From contig NZ_JAPSHY010000001.1 in assembly GCF_031179285.1 (NCBI RefSeq), positions 62,001 through 126,000 on the forward strand: a DNA stretch of 64,000 bases, given 5' to 3'. This document shows, piece after piece, positions 17,703 to 26,133 of this stretch. Every line of letters begins with the position of its first letter. Position 1 is the first letter of the stretch. The notes beneath the pieces are model-generated. The model saw only the letters and a list, made by a program, of their open reading frames with translations. It ran no database searches and was not told the origin of the DNA. A program made the translations under genes and the position numbers. The DNA is from Microbacterium sp. (GTDB taxonomy: Bacteria; Actinomycetota; Actinomycetes; Actinomycetales; Microbacteriaceae).

Positions 17703-18646
17703 TCGTCTTCCGCGATCCGGCGGAGATTCCCGTCGACTTCGGTCGCTCGGTCGTCGCGATCGGAAAGTTCGACGGCGTGCACGCGGGTCACCGGGCGGTC
17801 ATCGGCCGGTTGAAGGATGCCGCCGCCGCCAGGGGTGCGAGAGCCGTCGCCGTGACATTCGACAGGAATCCGCTCGCCGTGCTGCGCCCGGATCGTTGCC
17901 CCGAGAACGTCGTCTCGGTGGAGCGCAAGCTCGAACTGCTCGCCGAACTCGATCTCGACGCGACGCTGCTGCTCACCTTCGACGAGGCGATGGCCTCGCG
18001 CAGCGCCGAGGACTTCGTCGCGGAGATCCTCGTCACAGCCCTGAAGGTGTCCACCGTGCTGGTGGGAGCGGACTTCCGGTTCGGGCGCGGAGGAGCGGGC
18101 GATCCCGATCTGCTGCGCACGCTCGGTCCGGGGTACGGCTTCACCGTCGACGTCGTCGACGACGTCTATCTCCCGGGCGCCGACCGACGAGTCTCATCGA
18201 CGTGGATCCGCGAACTGCTCATCGAGGGCGACGTTGCCACTGCCGCGGTCGCGCTCGGTCGCGAGGTCGACGTGCGTGGCGAGGTCGTCCGTGGCTTGCA
18301 GCGCGGCCGCGAGCTGGGTTATCCGACGGCGAACCTCTCCACCGTCGTCGATGCGTTCGTCCCGGCTGACGGCGTGTACGCGGGATGGCTCGTCGACCAC
18401 GACACCGGATTGCGTCATCCCGCTGCGATCTCGGTGGGCACCAACCCGACCTTCGACGACGTGCCGGAGCGTCAGGTGGAAGCACATGTGATCGGCGAGA
18501 CTGGGCTCGACCTCTACGGGCACGACGTGAGCGTCGTGTTCGTCCAGCGGCTGCGAGGAATGGTCGCGTTCGACGGCATCGACGAGCTCAAGGTGCAGAT
18601 GGCCGCGGACGTGGCAGACGCTGAAGCCCTTCTCTCTGCGCGCTGA
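17699..18646 (+). CDS. ribF: Bifunctional riboflavin kinase/FAD synthetase
   Basis: Makes FMN from riboflavin and then FAD from FMN. The N-terminal adenylyltransferase domain has the nucleotide-binding GKFDGVHAGH (22-31) and, later, SSTWIRELL. The C-terminal kinase domain begins around residue 185 and has the GRELGYPTANL motif, the GVYAGW strand and the NPTF motif. Total length of 315 residues is normal. The GTG start at 17699 overlaps the previous stop codon. Confidence 0.96.
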   Translation: MIVFRDPAEIPVDFGRSVVAIGKFDGVHAGHRAVIGRLKDAAAARGARAVAVTFDRNPLAVLRPDRCPENVVSVERKLELLAELDLDATLLLTFDEAMASRSAEDFVAEILVTALKVSTVLVGADFRFGRGGAGDPDLLRTLGPGYGFTVDVVDDVYLPGADRRVSSTWIRELLIEGDVATAAVALGREVDVRGEVVRGLQRGRELGYPTANLSTVVDAFVPADGVYAGWLVDHDTGLRHPAAISVGTNPTFDDVPERQVEAHVIGETGLDLYGHDVSVVFVQRLRGMVAFDGIDELKVQMAADVADAEALLSAR

Positions 18647-18685
18647 ACCAGAGACCTTCCTCTACCGCTGGGAGCGGTCAGGCCC

Positions 18686-18691
18686 TACGCT
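18686..18691 (+). promoter_or_regulatory. -10 hexamer TACGCT upstream of the 124-residue membrane protein
   Basis: Spacing to the GTG at 18699 is 7 nt. Confidence 0.5.
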
Positions 18692-18698
18692 GACGTCC

Positions 18699-19073
18699 GT
18701 GGACATCTGGTATTCGGCGTTGGCCGCAGCAGCAGAGACGCCGAAGGCGCCGAACCTGTGGGGCGCTCTCGGGTGCGCGATGGCGTACGCCGCGGCCCTC
18801 CTCACCGCCCTCGACGCACTGGCCGACATGCTGCTGGCGCGCACCGGGAAGGGGGGCCTCGGACCTGCGATGGGCTTGAAGCTCGGAGGCAAACTCACGG
18901 CTTCCGGAATCGCCGTCGTGTCGGCCGCCATCGTGCTCGCACTCGACGCGAACTGGTTCGCCTTCACCGGTCTGTCCATCGTCTTCGTCGGCGTCGTCGG
19001 CGTGTCGGTGATCCTCATGAGACGAAGCGCGCTCCGCCAGGCCGAATCAGCCGAGGGACTGAGCGTGGGCTGA
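18699..19073 (+). CDS. Hypothetical membrane protein
   Basis: A 124-residue protein, not recognised. It has three hydrophobic segments (about 24-46, 66-86, 89-107) and a short charged tail. The start MDIWYSALAAAAETPKAPNL suggests an outside or cytoplasmic N-terminus before the first helix. It has its own leaderless-type promoter and stands alone between ribF and the helicase gene. Codon use is like that of its neighbours. Confidence 0.7.
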   Translation: MDIWYSALAAAAETPKAPNLWGALGCAMAYAAALLTALDALADMLLARTGKGGLGPAMGLKLGGKLTASGIAVVSAAIVLALDANWFAFTGLSIVFVGVVGVSVILMRRSALRQAESAEGLSVG

Positions 19074-19129
19074 CACACCCCGGAATGGCGTTTCATGACG
19101 GCATTCCGCTCCGCGCCGCCCCGATGGCG

Positions 19130-19185
19130 TAAGCTGACTGTGTTCCCACCGGGTGATCGCGCGTCACACGCGCATCGGCGGGAAC
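19130..19185 (+). promoter_or_regulatory. Promoter hexamer and 5'-end stem-loop of the helicase gene
   Basis: TAAGCT (19130-19135) is a candidate -10 element. About 7 nt later GTTCCC (19142-19147) can pair with GGGAAC (19180-19185), enclosing an imperfect inner stem of GCGCGT and ACGCGC. The hairpin would sit at the very 5' end of a leader of about 145 nt, where it could protect the mRNA or control translation. Confidence 0.45.
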
Positions 19186-19285
19186 GAGATCTACTGTTCG
19201 TACGGTCCTGGCACATGCCACACGCGGACATCGAGAACGGCTCGAGCGCCCCACCGGCGCCTCGGCACTCACGCTCAGGAGAAGC

Positions 19286-21430
19286 ATGCCGACTACGGCA
19301 ACCGCCGCCACGCGGCGCAAGAAGACGTCCCGCCGAGACGACGAGGCACCCCTCATCCCCATCCTCGCGCGCAAAGTACGCGAGATCGAGGCGAAGTCCC
19401 AGCGCGGAAAGCTCGGCCCGACGAACCGGGTGAAGTTCCAGGTGATCGCGTTCCTCGTGCGCGAAGAGCGCGCGCGCGTGAAGGCGGATGCCGAGATCGG
19501 CGACCCCACTCGCGCAGAGCTGCTCAAGCGGCTCGATGGCGTCGCGACGATCCTCGCCAAGACAGCGGCCAGGGACACCTCGCTGATCCAGCTGCTCGAA
19601 GCCGACCAGGCGACCTCGCCGGTGGCGAAGCGGATGCGCCGCGACTGGCTCCTCGAATCGGGAGCCGAGCTCGCGCCCGAGGAACTCATCATCGCCGATA
19701 TCGCACCCATCCCCGCGCCCGTGGTGCCCGCAGCGATCGCCGAACGTCAGGTGACGCCGCCGTCCGTCGAGGCCAGGCAGCTCGCCAACCCCTTCCTCGC
19801 TCCCGATCTCACCCCACGACCGGCCGCGACGCCGCGGCGCCGCCTCGACGGGTGGGAGTTGATGGGTCCGCTGTACAAGGCCTTCGAGACCGGTGCCGGC
19901 GGAGGCGCGGCGACCATGGACCTGCCGCCCGCTCCGGAGTACGACCACGTGTCACCCAAGGGCCTTGAGGTCATGGTGCACCAGTCGCGTTTCCTCGAAG
20001 CGGTCCGCGAGGGGCACCGCAGCTTTCTGCTGGCCGATGAGCCGGGTCTTGGCAAGACGGCGCAGTCGGCACTGGCCGCATCCGTCGCCGGCGCCTACCC
20101 GCTGCTCGCCGTCGTGCCCAACGTGGTGAAGATGAACTGGGCGCGAGAGGTGGAGCGGTGGACTCCACAGCGCCGCGCGACCGTCATCCAGGGTGACGGC
20201 GACGACATCGACGCCTTCGCAGACGTCTTCATCGTCAACTACGAGATCCTCGACCGCCACCTGTCCTGGCTCGCCTCGATCGGCCTGCGGGGGATGGTCG
20301 TCGACGAGGCGCACTTCATCAAGAACCTGTCCTCGCAGCGGTCGCAGAACGTCCTCTCTCTCGCAGCCCGAGTGCGCGAGCGCACGCCCGGCGGCAACCC
20401 GCTCATGCTGGCGCTCACCGGCACACCGCTGATCAACGACGTCGAGGACTTCGACGCCATCTGGCGGTTCCTGGGCTGGACGACCGGTGAGAAGCCGGGA
20501 CCCGAGCTGATGGAGAAGCTGGACGCCACCGGTCTCACACCGGCCGACAAGGCGTTCTATCCTGAGGCTCGCGATGCGGTGATCTCGATGGGCATCGTGC
20601 GGCGCAAGAAGAAGGATGTCGCCGCCGACCTTCCGGACAAGCTCATCGCAGATCTGCCGGTGCAGCTGGACGACGAGTTCGGGCGCAGCATCCGCCAGGC
20701 CGAGCGAGAGCTCGGAGAGCGTCTCGCCGGTCGGTACCGCCGGATCATCGATGCCCGCGGCGAACGCGGACTCGCGCCGGGGGAGATCGATGAGGACATC
20801 GTCCGCCTTGTCTCGCAGAACGAGCTCGAGGAGTCGAAGGCTGCAGGCACCGGCGGAGACAACGTCTTCACCATGGTGCGACGCATCGGTCAGGCGAAGG
20901 CACAGCTCGCCGCCGACTATGCGGCTCAGTTGCAGCGTTCGGTGGGCAAGGTCGTCTTCTTCGCGAAGCACATCGACGTGATGGACCAGGCCGAAGCGCA
21001 CTTCGCTTCGGCCGGCATCCGCGCGGTGTCCATTCGCGGCGATCAGACGTCGACCGCGCGCCAGCAGGCGATCGACGACTTCAACGATGACCCGACCGTC
21101 GGCATCGCGGTGTGTTCGCTCACTGCCGCCGGTGTCGGTCTCAACCTGCAGGCGGCGTCGAACGTCGTGCTGGCCGAGCTCAGCTGGACCGCCGCCGAGC
21201 AGACGCAGGCGATCGACCGTGTGCACCGGATCGGGCAGGGCGAGCCGGTCACGGCGTGGCGGATCATCGCCGCGCACACGATCGACACCAAGATCGCCGA
21301 GCTCATCGACCAGAAGCAGGGACTCGCGGCACGCGCGCTCGACGGCGAGGCTGTGGACGACGTGGCCGGCGAGACGGTGCAGATGTCGGCCCTCATGCAC
21401 CTGCTGCGTCAAGCGCTCGGCGCTGCCTGA
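19286..21430 (+). CDS. SNF2-family DEAD/DEAH helicase
   Basis: Superfamily 2 ATPase of the SNF2 type (714 residues), resembling the SMARCAL1/HepA-like branch that remodels or anneals DNA. The N-terminal 200 residues are a helical, charged region without a recognised domain. The ATPase core has D251-EPGLGKT258 (Walker A), D340-EAH (Walker B), LTGTPLIND (motif III), a GxLNLQAASNVV segment and the SNF2 hallmark DRVHRIGQ (motif VI). The ATG is preceded by CTCAGGAGAAGC. Its partner and target are not evident from the neighbourhood. Confidence 0.9.
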   Translation: MPTTATAATRRKKTSRRDDEAPLIPILARKVREIEAKSQRGKLGPTNRVKFQVIAFLVREERARVKADAEIGDPTRAELLKRLDGVATILAKTAARDTSLIQLLEADQATSPVAKRMRRDWLLESGAELAPEELIIADIAPIPAPVVPAAIAERQVTPPSVEARQLANPFLAPDLTPRPAATPRRRLDGWELMGPLYKAFETGAGGGAATMDLPPAPEYDHVSPKGLEVMVHQSRFLEAVREGHRSFLLADEPGLGKTAQSALAASVAGAYPLLAVVPNVVKMNWAREVERWTPQRRATVIQGDGDDIDAFADVFIVNYEILDRHLSWLASIGLRGMVVDEAHFIKNLSSQRSQNVLSLAARVRERTPGGNPLMLALTGTPLINDVEDFDAIWRFLGWTTGEKPGPELMEKLDATGLTPADKAFYPEARDAVISMGIVRRKKKDVAADLPDKLIADLPVQLDDEFGRSIRQAERELGERLAGRYRRIIDARGERGLAPGEIDEDIVRLVSQNELEESKAAGTGGDNVFTMVRRIGQAKAQLAADYAAQLQRSVGKVVFFAKHIDVMDQAEAHFASAGIRAVSIRGDQTSTARQQAIDDFNDDPTVGIAVCSLTAAGVGLNLQAASNVVLAELSWTAAEQTQAIDRVHRIGQGEPVTAWRIIAAHTIDTKIAELIDQKQGLAARALDGEAVDDVAGETVQMSALMHLLRQALGAA

Positions 21431-21634
21431 CGGGCGTAAAGAAACGCGATTCTTGCGGTCGAACATGACGCATTTCCGCGAGATTCTCGGAACTTCGGCG
21501 AATCCGTCTCCGTCGTTCGTCAAGATTTCGGGTTTTCATCGCTTCGAATGGCGCCTGAACGTGTCGGGACGCTAGTGTCGAGGCAGGCAGCGTCGCCGGC
21601 GTCCCCTTTTCCCGAACCTTTGAGGGCATCCAGC

Positions 21635-22663
21635 ATGAAGATCGGCATCCTGACCAGCGGCGGAGACTGCCCGGGCCTGAACGCGGTGATCCGCGCGGTC
21701 GTGCTCAAGGGGACCGAGGTTTACGACCTTGAGTTCGTGGGCATCCGGGACGGCTGGCGCGGCGTCGTCGACGGCGACTTCTTCCCGCTCACCCGGCACG
21801 AGGTGAAGGGTCTGTCCAAGGTGGGCGGCACGATCCTCGGCACCAGCCGCACGAACCCCTACGAGGGCGAGCGCGGCGGAGCCGAGAACATCGCCAAGAC
21901 GCTGTACGGGCACAAGATCGACGGCATCATCGCGATCGGTGGCGAGGGGACACTCGCTGCGGCCGACCGGCTCGCCAAGGACGGCATCAACGTCATCGGC
22001 GTCCCGAAGACCATCGACAACGACCTGCGGGCGACGGACTACTCATTCGGATTCGACACCGCGGTGAACATCGCCACCGAGGCGATGGATCGCCTGCGAA
22101 CCACGGGCGATTCCCACCGCCGCTGCATGGTCGCCGAGGTCATGGGTCGACACGTCGGCTGGATTGCGCTGCACGCCGGCATGGCCGCGGGAGCGCACGT
22201 CATCTGCATCCCCGAGGTCCCGATGTCGCTCGAGGAGATCGCCGCCCTGGTGACCAGCGCCAACAGTCGTGGGAGGGCACCGCTCGTCGTCGTCTCCGAG
22301 GGGTTCAAGCTCAGCGGTATGGACGAGGCCTACAGCGACAAGGGCCTCGACGCCTTCAATCGTCCGCGCCTCGGGGGCATCGGCGACCAGCTTGCTCCGG
22401 AGATCGAGCGCATCACCGGCATCGAGACCCGCGCGACGATCCTCGGACACATCCAGCGCGGGGGAGCGCCGTCGGCGTTCGACCGCGTGCTCGCGACGCG
22501 GCTGGGCATGCATGCAGCGGATGCCGTCGTCGACGGCGCCTGGGGTCAGATGGTGGCGCTGCAGGGCACCGAGATCGTCCGCGTGCCTTTCGCCGAGGCG
22601 CTCGGCGAGCTGAACACCGTTCCCCGCAACCGCTACGATGCGGCGGCCACGCTTTTCGGCTGA
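21635..22663 (+). CDS. pfkA: 6-phosphofructokinase, actinobacterial mixed-signature type
   Basis: Commits fructose 6-phosphate to glycolysis. The 342 residues contain GGDCPGLNAVIR, the phosphoryl-donor loop G102-GEGT with Gly at 105, and the catalytic P124-KTIDND. Gly at the first position is the ATP-type residue while Lys125 is the residue typical of pyrophosphate-dependent enzymes, a combination found in actinobacterial group III PFKs that use ATP. The ATG at 21635 starts the conserved fold; an open frame continues upstream but is not conserved. The 204-bp gap before the gene is relatively AT-rich and contains TAGTGT at 21573-21578 as a possible -10 element. Confidence 0.94.
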   Translation: MKIGILTSGGDCPGLNAVIRAVVLKGTEVYDLEFVGIRDGWRGVVDGDFFPLTRHEVKGLSKVGGTILGTSRTNPYEGERGGAENIAKTLYGHKIDGIIAIGGEGTLAAADRLAKDGINVIGVPKTIDNDLRATDYSFGFDTAVNIATEAMDRLRTTGDSHRRCMVAEVMGRHVGWIALHAGMAAGAHVICIPEVPMSLEEIAALVTSANSRGRAPLVVVSEGFKLSGMDEAYSDKGLDAFNRPRLGGIGDQLAPEIERITGIETRATILGHIQRGGAPSAFDRVLATRLGMHAADAVVDGAWGQMVALQGTEIVRVPFAEALGELNTVPRNRYDAAATLFG

Positions 22664-22763
22664 GCCTCCCGGATCTGCGGGGGAGTACCCTCGCCGCGCC
22701 GTCGTAGCGCTCTCAGCGCCCTCGCGGCGCTGCTGTCGCGAGACCTTCGCGGCATCCAGCAGT

Positions 22764-22828
22764 CAGGAGAAATCCGCGCCTCAGGATGATCCGCAGGGAT
22801 CGCTCCTGACTCCGAGATATCTCCCGGT
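22764..22828. repeat. Palindromic repeat element, copy 1 (decayed)
   Basis: The left arm CAGGAGAAATCCGCGCCTCA continues to GGATGATC and is nearly identical to the left arm of copy 2 at 23775. The right arm (down to about 22828) is a poorer inverted match. It lies in the 167-bp gap between pfkA and the DUF559 gene; that gap otherwise holds a small AGCGCC/GGCGCT hairpin at 22715-22731. Confidence 0.7.
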
Positions 22829-22830
22829 CG

Positions 22831-23666
22831 TCACCGGCCGAGGTGCAACCCCTGAGCGATCGCGATCCGCACGGTCTGTGTGACATGGTCGTGATCGAAC
22901 AGCACCTGCTGGTAGTCGAAGCGAAGAACGGTGTAGCCCCGCAGTACCAGTCGCGCATCGGCATGGATGTCCCTTCGTCGATCGCGGGCAAGGGAGTGGT
23001 GCTCGAAGCCGTCGATCTGCACGATGAGGCGTTCGCCGATGAGTGCGTCCACTCGATGGCCTTCGATCCAGACCTGCTGCCTCACCACGACACCGATCGT
23101 GCGCATGAGCCACACGAAGTGCGTCTCCACGCCGGAATCCGAGAGCGCTCCGGCGATCGACGCGAACCGTTCGGTCTCGGCAGATCCCCAGCGGATGCGG
23201 AGAAGCTCTTCCGGCGTCACCTTCCGCTGTCGCAGTGCGGACTCCCAGACGGCGAGTGCGTGCACCGGTTCGAGGCAGCGGGCCACATGGAACAGGACAT
23301 TGAAGAGTGGTTCCTCTGTTTCGCGAGCGGTGACGGGGATGGGCCCGGACGACCAGTGCACGATCGCTTCTCCGCGGTCGAATCGTGACGCGTGACTGCT
23401 GACTGCGACATGGAGGTGGTCGGATGACGCGTTCCACAGTCCCGATGTCCGCGCTGCGGTGATGCACGTCACCCTGCCGCCGATGGCCGCCGCCGCGCGT
23501 CGTTCGGGGGTACAGCGCGCGTCAGCGAGCCAGAGTCGACGGATCCTGATCAGGTGCCCGCCGGCGACCGCCTTGCGGATCGTGTGACGGTGTATCCGGC
23601 GTCTCGCAACGATGCGGTGTGCGCGATGCCGTCGTGCTGCCGCATCCATTCTTCGAGCGGAATCAT
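22831..23666 (-). pseudogene. DUF559 / AbiEi-like domain protein with a 1-bp frameshift
   Basis: The minus strand encodes a protein common in Microbacteriaceae: an N-terminal winged-helix (AbiEi-antitoxin-like) segment and a C-terminal DUF559 endonuclease-like fold with QVWIEGHRVDALIGERLIV, QIDGFEHH and a final VLRFDYQQVL. The N-terminus MIPLEEWMRQHDGIAHTASL is in one frame from 23666 and stops early; the rest, from HTIRKAVAGG on, is in the next frame. Adding one C near 23589 (ACCGTC to ACCCGTC) restores one frame of 278 residues. It is therefore either a pseudogene or a base-call error. A shorter ATG start in the second frame at 23649 gives 272 residues but loses the conserved N-terminus. 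Confidence 0.72.
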
Positions 23667-23774
23667 GACGTCGAGGATGCCGCACCTCCGAGGCATCTCG
23701 GAACGCTGACGGCCCGGATGTGCACAACGACCGCGGGAGGCGCCCTGTGAAGGGGAAGTCGCCGTGATCCTGGA

Positions 23775-23837
23775 CAGGAGAAATCCCCGCCTCAGGAGGA
23801 TTTCTGCAGAATCGTCCTGAGACAGGGATTTCTCCTG
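23775..23837. repeat. Palindromic repeat element, copy 2 (near-perfect)
   Basis: Two 28-nt arms (23775-23802 and 23810-23837) match as inverted repeats with three differences, around a CTGCAG centre. Two of the differences would be G-U pairs in a minus-strand RNA. The first arm begins CAGGAGAAATCCCCGCCTCA, as in copy 1. It lies between the 3' end of ptrB and the 5' end of the DUF559 gene, about 1 kb from copy 1 and in the same orientation. Nothing else is recognised in the 213-bp gap. Confidence 0.85.
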
Positions 23838-23879
23838 ACCCGGGCGCGGCGCGACTCGAGCCGGTAGCCGCGCGACGCG

Positions 23880-25979
23880 TCAGGACTCGGCGAGCCCCAG
23901 CGTGTCGAGCAGCCAGGCGAGCTCGAACGCCCGCTCCTTCCAGGAGTTGTACCGGCCGCTGACCCCGCCGTGCCCGGCGACCATCTCGCACTTGAGCAGC
24001 ACGTCGGACGCGCCCGCTTCTCGCAGCCGCGCCACCCACTTCGCCGGCTCGACATAGAGCACGCGCGTGTCGTTGAGCGAGGTCACGGCGAGGATCCGCG
24101 GGTAGTCGACCCCCTCGCGGACGTTCTCGTACGGGGTGTACGACTTCATGTACTCGTAAACACCGGCGTCGTGCAGCGGGTCTCCCCATTCATCCCACTC
24201 GATCACGGTGAGCGGGAGCGAGGGATCGAGGATCGAGGTCAGAGCATCGACGAAGGGGACGGATGCCAGGATGCCGGCGAAGCTCTCGGGAGCGACGTTG
24301 GCGACCGCGCCCATGAGCAGACCGCCGGCGCTGCCGCCCTCGGCGACCATACGGTCGGCAGACGTGATGCCGGTAGCGATCAGGTGTTCCGCGCACGCCA
24401 CGAAGTCGGTGAACGTGTTGCGCTTGTTCAGCAGCTTGCCGTCCTCGTACCACTGTCGCCCCATCTCGCCGCCACCGCGGACATGGGCGACGGCGAAGAT
24501 GACGCCGCGGTCCAGTTCGGACAGCCGGGCGACCGAGAATCCGGGATCGATGGAGTGCTCGTACGACCCGTAACCGTAGAGGTGCACGGGCCGGGGTGCC
24601 GCGCCGGGCTCACCGAACGAGCGCTTCCAGACGAGCGAGATCGGCACGCGCGTTCCGTCAGCGGCGACCGCCCATTCGCGCTTCTGTCCGTATTCGGTCG
24701 CGTCGTAGCCTCCGAGCACCGGCTGCTGCTTGCGCAGGACCAGCTCGCGCGTCGCGAGTTCCAGGTCGTACACGGTGCCCGGAGTGACGAACGAGGCATA
24801 ACCCAGTCGCAGGAACGGCGAGTGCCATTCCGGGTTGCCGCTGACCCCTGCCGAATAGAGCGGCTCATCGAACGACAGCTGCTCGACGTCGCCCGTGCCA
24901 TAGTCGAGCAGGCCAACGCGTTCGAGTCCCTCACTGCGGAACTCGACGGTCGCATAGTCGCGGAACGCGTCGACCCCGATGAGGCGACGGCCGGGTTCGT
25001 GGGCGAGGACGACGCGTCGCTCTCCCTCCGGGTCGGATGCCGCCACCGAGACGAGCTCGAAGTCGAGCGCGTCGTCGTTGTGGAGGATGAGAAGCCGATC
25101 CTCGCCGTCGACCACCGCGTGCTCGAGCGAGTACTCCACACCCTCCCGGCGAGGCCACACCAGGCGCGGCTCGGCGGTGACCGGACCCTCGAGGTCGACG
25201 ATGTACTCCTCGCTCGTGATGCTGGAGCCGACACCGATCACGAGGTATCGCCGGCTGCGCGTGATGCCGGCACCGAGCCAGAATCGCTCGTCGGGTTCAT
25301 GGAAGATCTTCACGTCGTCGGCGACCGGTGTGCCGAGCCGGTGAAGCCACAGGGTGTCTGGCCGCCAGGAGTCGTCGAGCGTGGTGTAGAGGATGCCGGT
25401 GCCGTCCGGCGTGAAGAAGGCACCGCCGGTGTTCTCGATCTCGTCGGCGAAGCGCTCACCGGAGACGAGGTCACGGACGTGGATGGTGTAGCGCTCGTCG
25501 CCCTCGAAGTCGGTCGACCACAGCAGCCTGCTCGCGTCGTCGGAGACGGCGAACGAGCCGAGCGAGAAGAAGTCGTGGCCCTCAGCCTCCTGATTCCCGT
25601 CGAGCAGCACGACCTCGCCGGGCACCGGTACACCGGGCTCGAGCAGCGGAGGAGTCCAGTCGTCGGGTGCGGCCGCGGCGCGGCAATGGATGCCGTACTG
25701 AGCGCCCTCCTCGGTTCTGCTGTAGTACCACCAGTCCCCGCGGCGGGTGGGCACGGACAGGTCCGTCTCGAGGACACGGCCCTTGATCTCCTGGAAGATC
25801 TCCTCACGGAGGCCTGCGAGGTGCGCGGTCGCCGCATCGGTATGCGCGTTCTCGGCCTCGAGGTGCGAGATCACGGCCGGTGAATCCTTCTCGCGCAGCC
25901 ATTCGTACGGATCCTCGAAGGTGTCGCCATGGTGAGTCCGGATGTGCGAGCGGCGGTCAGCGAGCGGAGCATTGGTCAC
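23880..25979 (-). CDS. ptrB: Oligopeptidase B (prolyl oligopeptidase family, S9A)
   Basis: Serine peptidase that cleaves short peptides after basic residues. The 699 residues have an N-terminal seven-bladed propeller and a C-terminal alpha/beta hydrolase domain with the triad S550 (EGGS550AGG), D637 (LND637TRV) and H670 (AGH670GG). The start FEDPYEWLREKDSPAVISHL is typical. The GTG at 25979 follows a TAGCGT hexamer by 6 nt. The domain order and length match the family. Confidence 0.95.
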   Translation of the reverse strand: MTNAPLADRRSHIRTHHGDTFEDPYEWLREKDSPAVISHLEAENAHTDAATAHLAGLREEIFQEIKGRVLETDLSVPTRRGDWWYYSRTEEGAQYGIHCRAAAAPDDWTPPLLEPGVPVPGEVVLLDGNQEAEGHDFFSLGSFAVSDDASRLLWSTDFEGDERYTIHVRDLVSGERFADEIENTGGAFFTPDGTGILYTTLDDSWRPDTLWLHRLGTPVADDVKIFHEPDERFWLGAGITRSRRYLVIGVGSSITSEEYIVDLEGPVTAEPRLVWPRREGVEYSLEHAVVDGEDRLLILHNDDALDFELVSVAASDPEGERRVVLAHEPGRRLIGVDAFRDYATVEFRSEGLERVGLLDYGTGDVEQLSFDEPLYSAGVSGNPEWHSPFLRLGYASFVTPGTVYDLELATRELVLRKQQPVLGGYDATEYGQKREWAVAADGTRVPISLVWKRSFGEPGAAPRPVHLYGYGSYEHSIDPGFSVARLSELDRGVIFAVAHVRGGGEMGRQWYEDGKLLNKRNTFTDFVACAEHLIATGITSADRMVAEGGSAGGLLMGAVANVAPESFAGILASVPFVDALTSILDPSLPLTVIEWDEWGDPLHDAGVYEYMKSYTPYENVREGVDYPRILAVTSLNDTRVLYVEPAKWVARLREAGASDVLLKCEMVAGHGGVSGRYNSWKERAFELAWLLDTLGLAES

Positions 25980-25985
25980 CGCTCA

Positions 25986-25991
25986 ACGCTA
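25986..25991 (-). promoter_or_regulatory. -10 hexamer TAGCGT for ptrB (leaderless)
   Basis: It ends 6 nt before the GTG start at 25979; this spacing supports the GTG over any downstream ATG. Confidence 0.62.
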
Positions 25992-26065
25992 TCCCAGGTC
26001 AAGTTGACCGGCACCGGGGAGGGTGGGAGTATTTAGCGGGGCCGGTAAACGGAAGACAAACCCGC

Positions 26066-26084
26066 GGTGAACTCTTCGTTCATC
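26066..26084 (+). promoter_or_regulatory. Inverted repeat upstream of the phosphate transporter gene
   Basis: GGTGAAC-TCTTC-GTTCATC is a 7-bp inverted repeat with one mismatch, 50 bp before the GTG of pit. Its half-site resembles the GTTCACC unit of actinobacterial PhoP boxes, but those are direct repeats, so the assignment is open. Confidence 0.35.
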
Positions 26085-26133
26085 ACGCCGATCACGTCGG
26101 CATCTCCCTTCCTCAAACGACCGAAAGCGAACG

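Noticed and set aside
26066..26084. A canonical PhoP (PHO) box before pit
   Set aside because: The two heptamers are inverted with a 5-bp spacer, not direct repeats with 4-bp spacing, so only a generic inverted repeat is claimed.
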